Assembly (NCBI RefSeq): GCF_025336545.1
Contig: NZ_JAODBU010000003.1
Coordinates: 310,001-374,000, forward strand
Direction of reading: 5' to 3'
Length of the DNA stretch: 64,000 nucleotides
DNA from: Eubacterium_U album
GTDB lineage: Bacteria > Bacillota > Clostridia > Lachnospirales > Lachnospiraceae
The notes under the pieces are model-generated. The model was not told the origin of the DNA. It worked only from the letters and a program-made list of their open reading frames with translations, and ran no database searches. Made by a program: the position numbers and the translations under genes. Below are positions 63,172-64,000 of the stretch, piece by piece (position 1 is the first letter of the stretch; the number at the start of each line of letters is the position of its first letter).

Positions 63172-63378
63172 ATGGGAGAAGCATCTAACAAGTCAAAGGG
63201 CTCTGTAAAAAAATGGTTTGCAGGCTTGAAGGCTGAATTCAAAAGAATAATCTGGCCAACAAAAGCATCCGTTATAAGACAGACTGTTGTTGTAACAGTG
63301 ATCACAGTTATTTTAGGTGTTCTTATTAGCTTAATTGATCAGCTCATTCAGTTTGGGTTGGATCATATTATAGGATAA
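63172..63378 (+). CDS. secE: preprotein translocase subunit SecE
   Basis: This is a 68-residue single-pass membrane subunit of the SecYEG channel. An amphipathic helix with the conserved AEFKRIIWPTKASVIRQT is followed by one membrane segment (VVVTVITVILGVLISLI). The length is typical of Gram-positive SecE. GGAGGGATTAAG precedes the ATG. It sits between rpmG and nusG. Confidence 0.95.
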   Translation: MGEASNKSKGSVKKWFAGLKAEFKRIIWPTKASVIRQTVVVTVITVILGVLISLIDQLIQFGLDHIIG

Positions 63379-63404
63379 GAATAAAATAATGAAGAGGTGA
63401 TTAT

Positions 63405-63923
63405 ATGTCAGAAGCAAATTGGTACGTAGTTCATACTTATTCAGGTTATGAAAACAAAGTAAAGACTAATATTGAACAGACAATTGAGAATAGAAAATTG
63501 CAGGATCAGATATTAGAAGTATCAGTTCCGATTCAGGAAGCAGTTGAAATTAAGAATGGTGTAAAAAAAGTTACACAGAAGAAGATGTTTCCGGGATATG
63601 TACTCATTAATATGGTTATGAATGATGATACATGGTACGTTGTTCGTAATACGAGAGGAGTTACAGGATTTGTAGGACCAGGATCAAAACCTGTTCCACT
63701 TACTGATGCAGAAATGCTCTCACTTGGAATTAACAAGGGTCCGGTTACTCTTGAATTCTCAGAGGGAGATACAGTTGCAGTAATCAAGGGCGTATGGGAA
63801 GGCACAGCAGGTGTCATTAAGCGCATTGATGAAAACAGACAGACAGTCACAATTAATGTGGACATGTTTGGTAGAGAAACTCCGGTAGAATTAGATTTTA
63901 CTGAAGTTAAAAAGATGGATTAG
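63405..63923 (+). CDS. nusG: transcription termination/antitermination factor NusG
   Basis: NusG binds RNA polymerase and modulates pausing and termination. The 172-residue protein has the NGN domain (NWYVVHTYSGYENKVK, FPGYVLINM, VRNTRGVTGFVG) and a C-terminal KOW domain (EGDTVAVIKGVWEGTAG). GAAGAGGTGATT precedes the ATG. It is last in this operon segment, with rplK expected beyond the window edge. Confidence 0.96.
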   Translation: MSEANWYVVHTYSGYENKVKTNIEQTIENRKLQDQILEVSVPIQEAVEIKNGVKKVTQKKMFPGYVLINMVMNDDTWYVVRNTRGVTGFVGPGSKPVPLTDAEMLSLGINKGPVTLEFSEGDTVAVIKGVWEGTAGVIKRIDENRQTVTINVDMFGRETPVELDFTEVKKMD

Positions 63924-64000
63924 AACCATTTGGTTTTAATAGATTGCTTTACATATTTGTAGAGCAGTGGGAGGGATTCCCGATAATACCACAAATTTTA
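63924..64000 (+). promoter_or_regulatory. probable ribosomal-protein leader before rplK
   Basis: After nusG there is GTGGGAGGGATTCCC and then GATAATACCAC, so GTGG pairs with CCAC around a GGGA/TCCC stem. This resembles the spacer that usually precedes rplK in Firmicutes and may be bound by L11 or L1. A small AACCA/TGGTT hairpin precedes it. The region is cut by the window edge. Confidence 0.45.

Overview
The window looks like a chromosomal segment of a low-GC, spore-forming, fermentative Clostridia, most likely Lachnospiraceae. The signs are AT-rich DNA, Shine-Dalgarno-led genes, a SpoIIID gene next to an MreB/Mbl gene, a FabK-type fatty-acid operon, a PaaK/ACT pair, and many large secreted proteins with Ig-like or Fn3-like modules. 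Genus cannot be decided from sequence alone. Every protein gene that I accept is on the + strand. The only minus-strand genes are tRNA-Trp and one candidate structured RNA. I see no transposase, phage gene, CRISPR array or integrase.

Layout. 1-4.1 kb: radA, then the decayed 3' end of a surface-protein gene and an intact Ig-like surface protein. 4.2-8.7 kb: tRNA-Trp (minus), a candidate orphan RNA, a GNAT-methyltransferase fusion, and a second Ig-like surface protein. 8.8-19.4 kb: an ECF-like sigma factor with a small membrane protein, followed by a type II fatty-acid operon (acpP-fabK-fabD-fabG-fabF-accB-fabZ-accC-accD-accA and a FabK-like flavoprotein). The sigma gene and the operon start with the same unusual promoter-like block. 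19.6-25.4 kb: an L,D-transpeptidase, a TPR membrane protein, a secreted transglutaminase-like protein, and a NUDIX hydrolase. 25.8-31.9 kb: a beta-1,3-glucan locus with a secreted modular protein, a 50-residue peptide and a GH81 glucanase. 32-39.7 kb: an Rpn-family nuclease, a small Cys-containing peptide with a YitT membrane protein, and a BMP/Nup nucleoside ABC importer. 40.1-42.6 kb: a second secreted-protein-plus-small-peptide cassette. 42.7-57.7 kb: proBA, a lipid kinase, citrate synthase, GreA, a WYL regulator, a PAS protein with an EamA exporter, paaK-ACT, pyrophosphatase, an M24 peptidase and a DUF2798 protein. 57.8-64 kb: spoIIID, mreB/mbl, recD2, comF, then rpmG-secE-nusG running towards rplK.

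How the genes fit together. The FAS genes make malonyl-ACP and carry out elongation, using FabK rather than FabI. fabH and a fabT/fapR regulator gene are absent here, and the adjacent sigma factor is a candidate regulator. The surface proteins fall into two classes. Four intact proteins plus one remnant end in a very basic Fn3-like domain. Two others end in a different domain and are each followed by a peptide containing the motif DVITTSG. A beta-sandwich module appears to be shared between those two proteins and the GH81 enzyme, which suggests a common glucan-related role.

The best candidate for something undescribed is the duplicated cassette at 25.8-27.8 kb and 40.1-42.6 kb. Each copy has a large secreted protein, then a 49-50 residue peptide too short for usual gene calling, then a terminator. 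The peptide core is conserved despite mostly synonymous DNA changes. Other leads are the shared sigma/FAS promoter block, a hairpin covering the spoIIID ribosome site, and two candidate non-coding RNAs.
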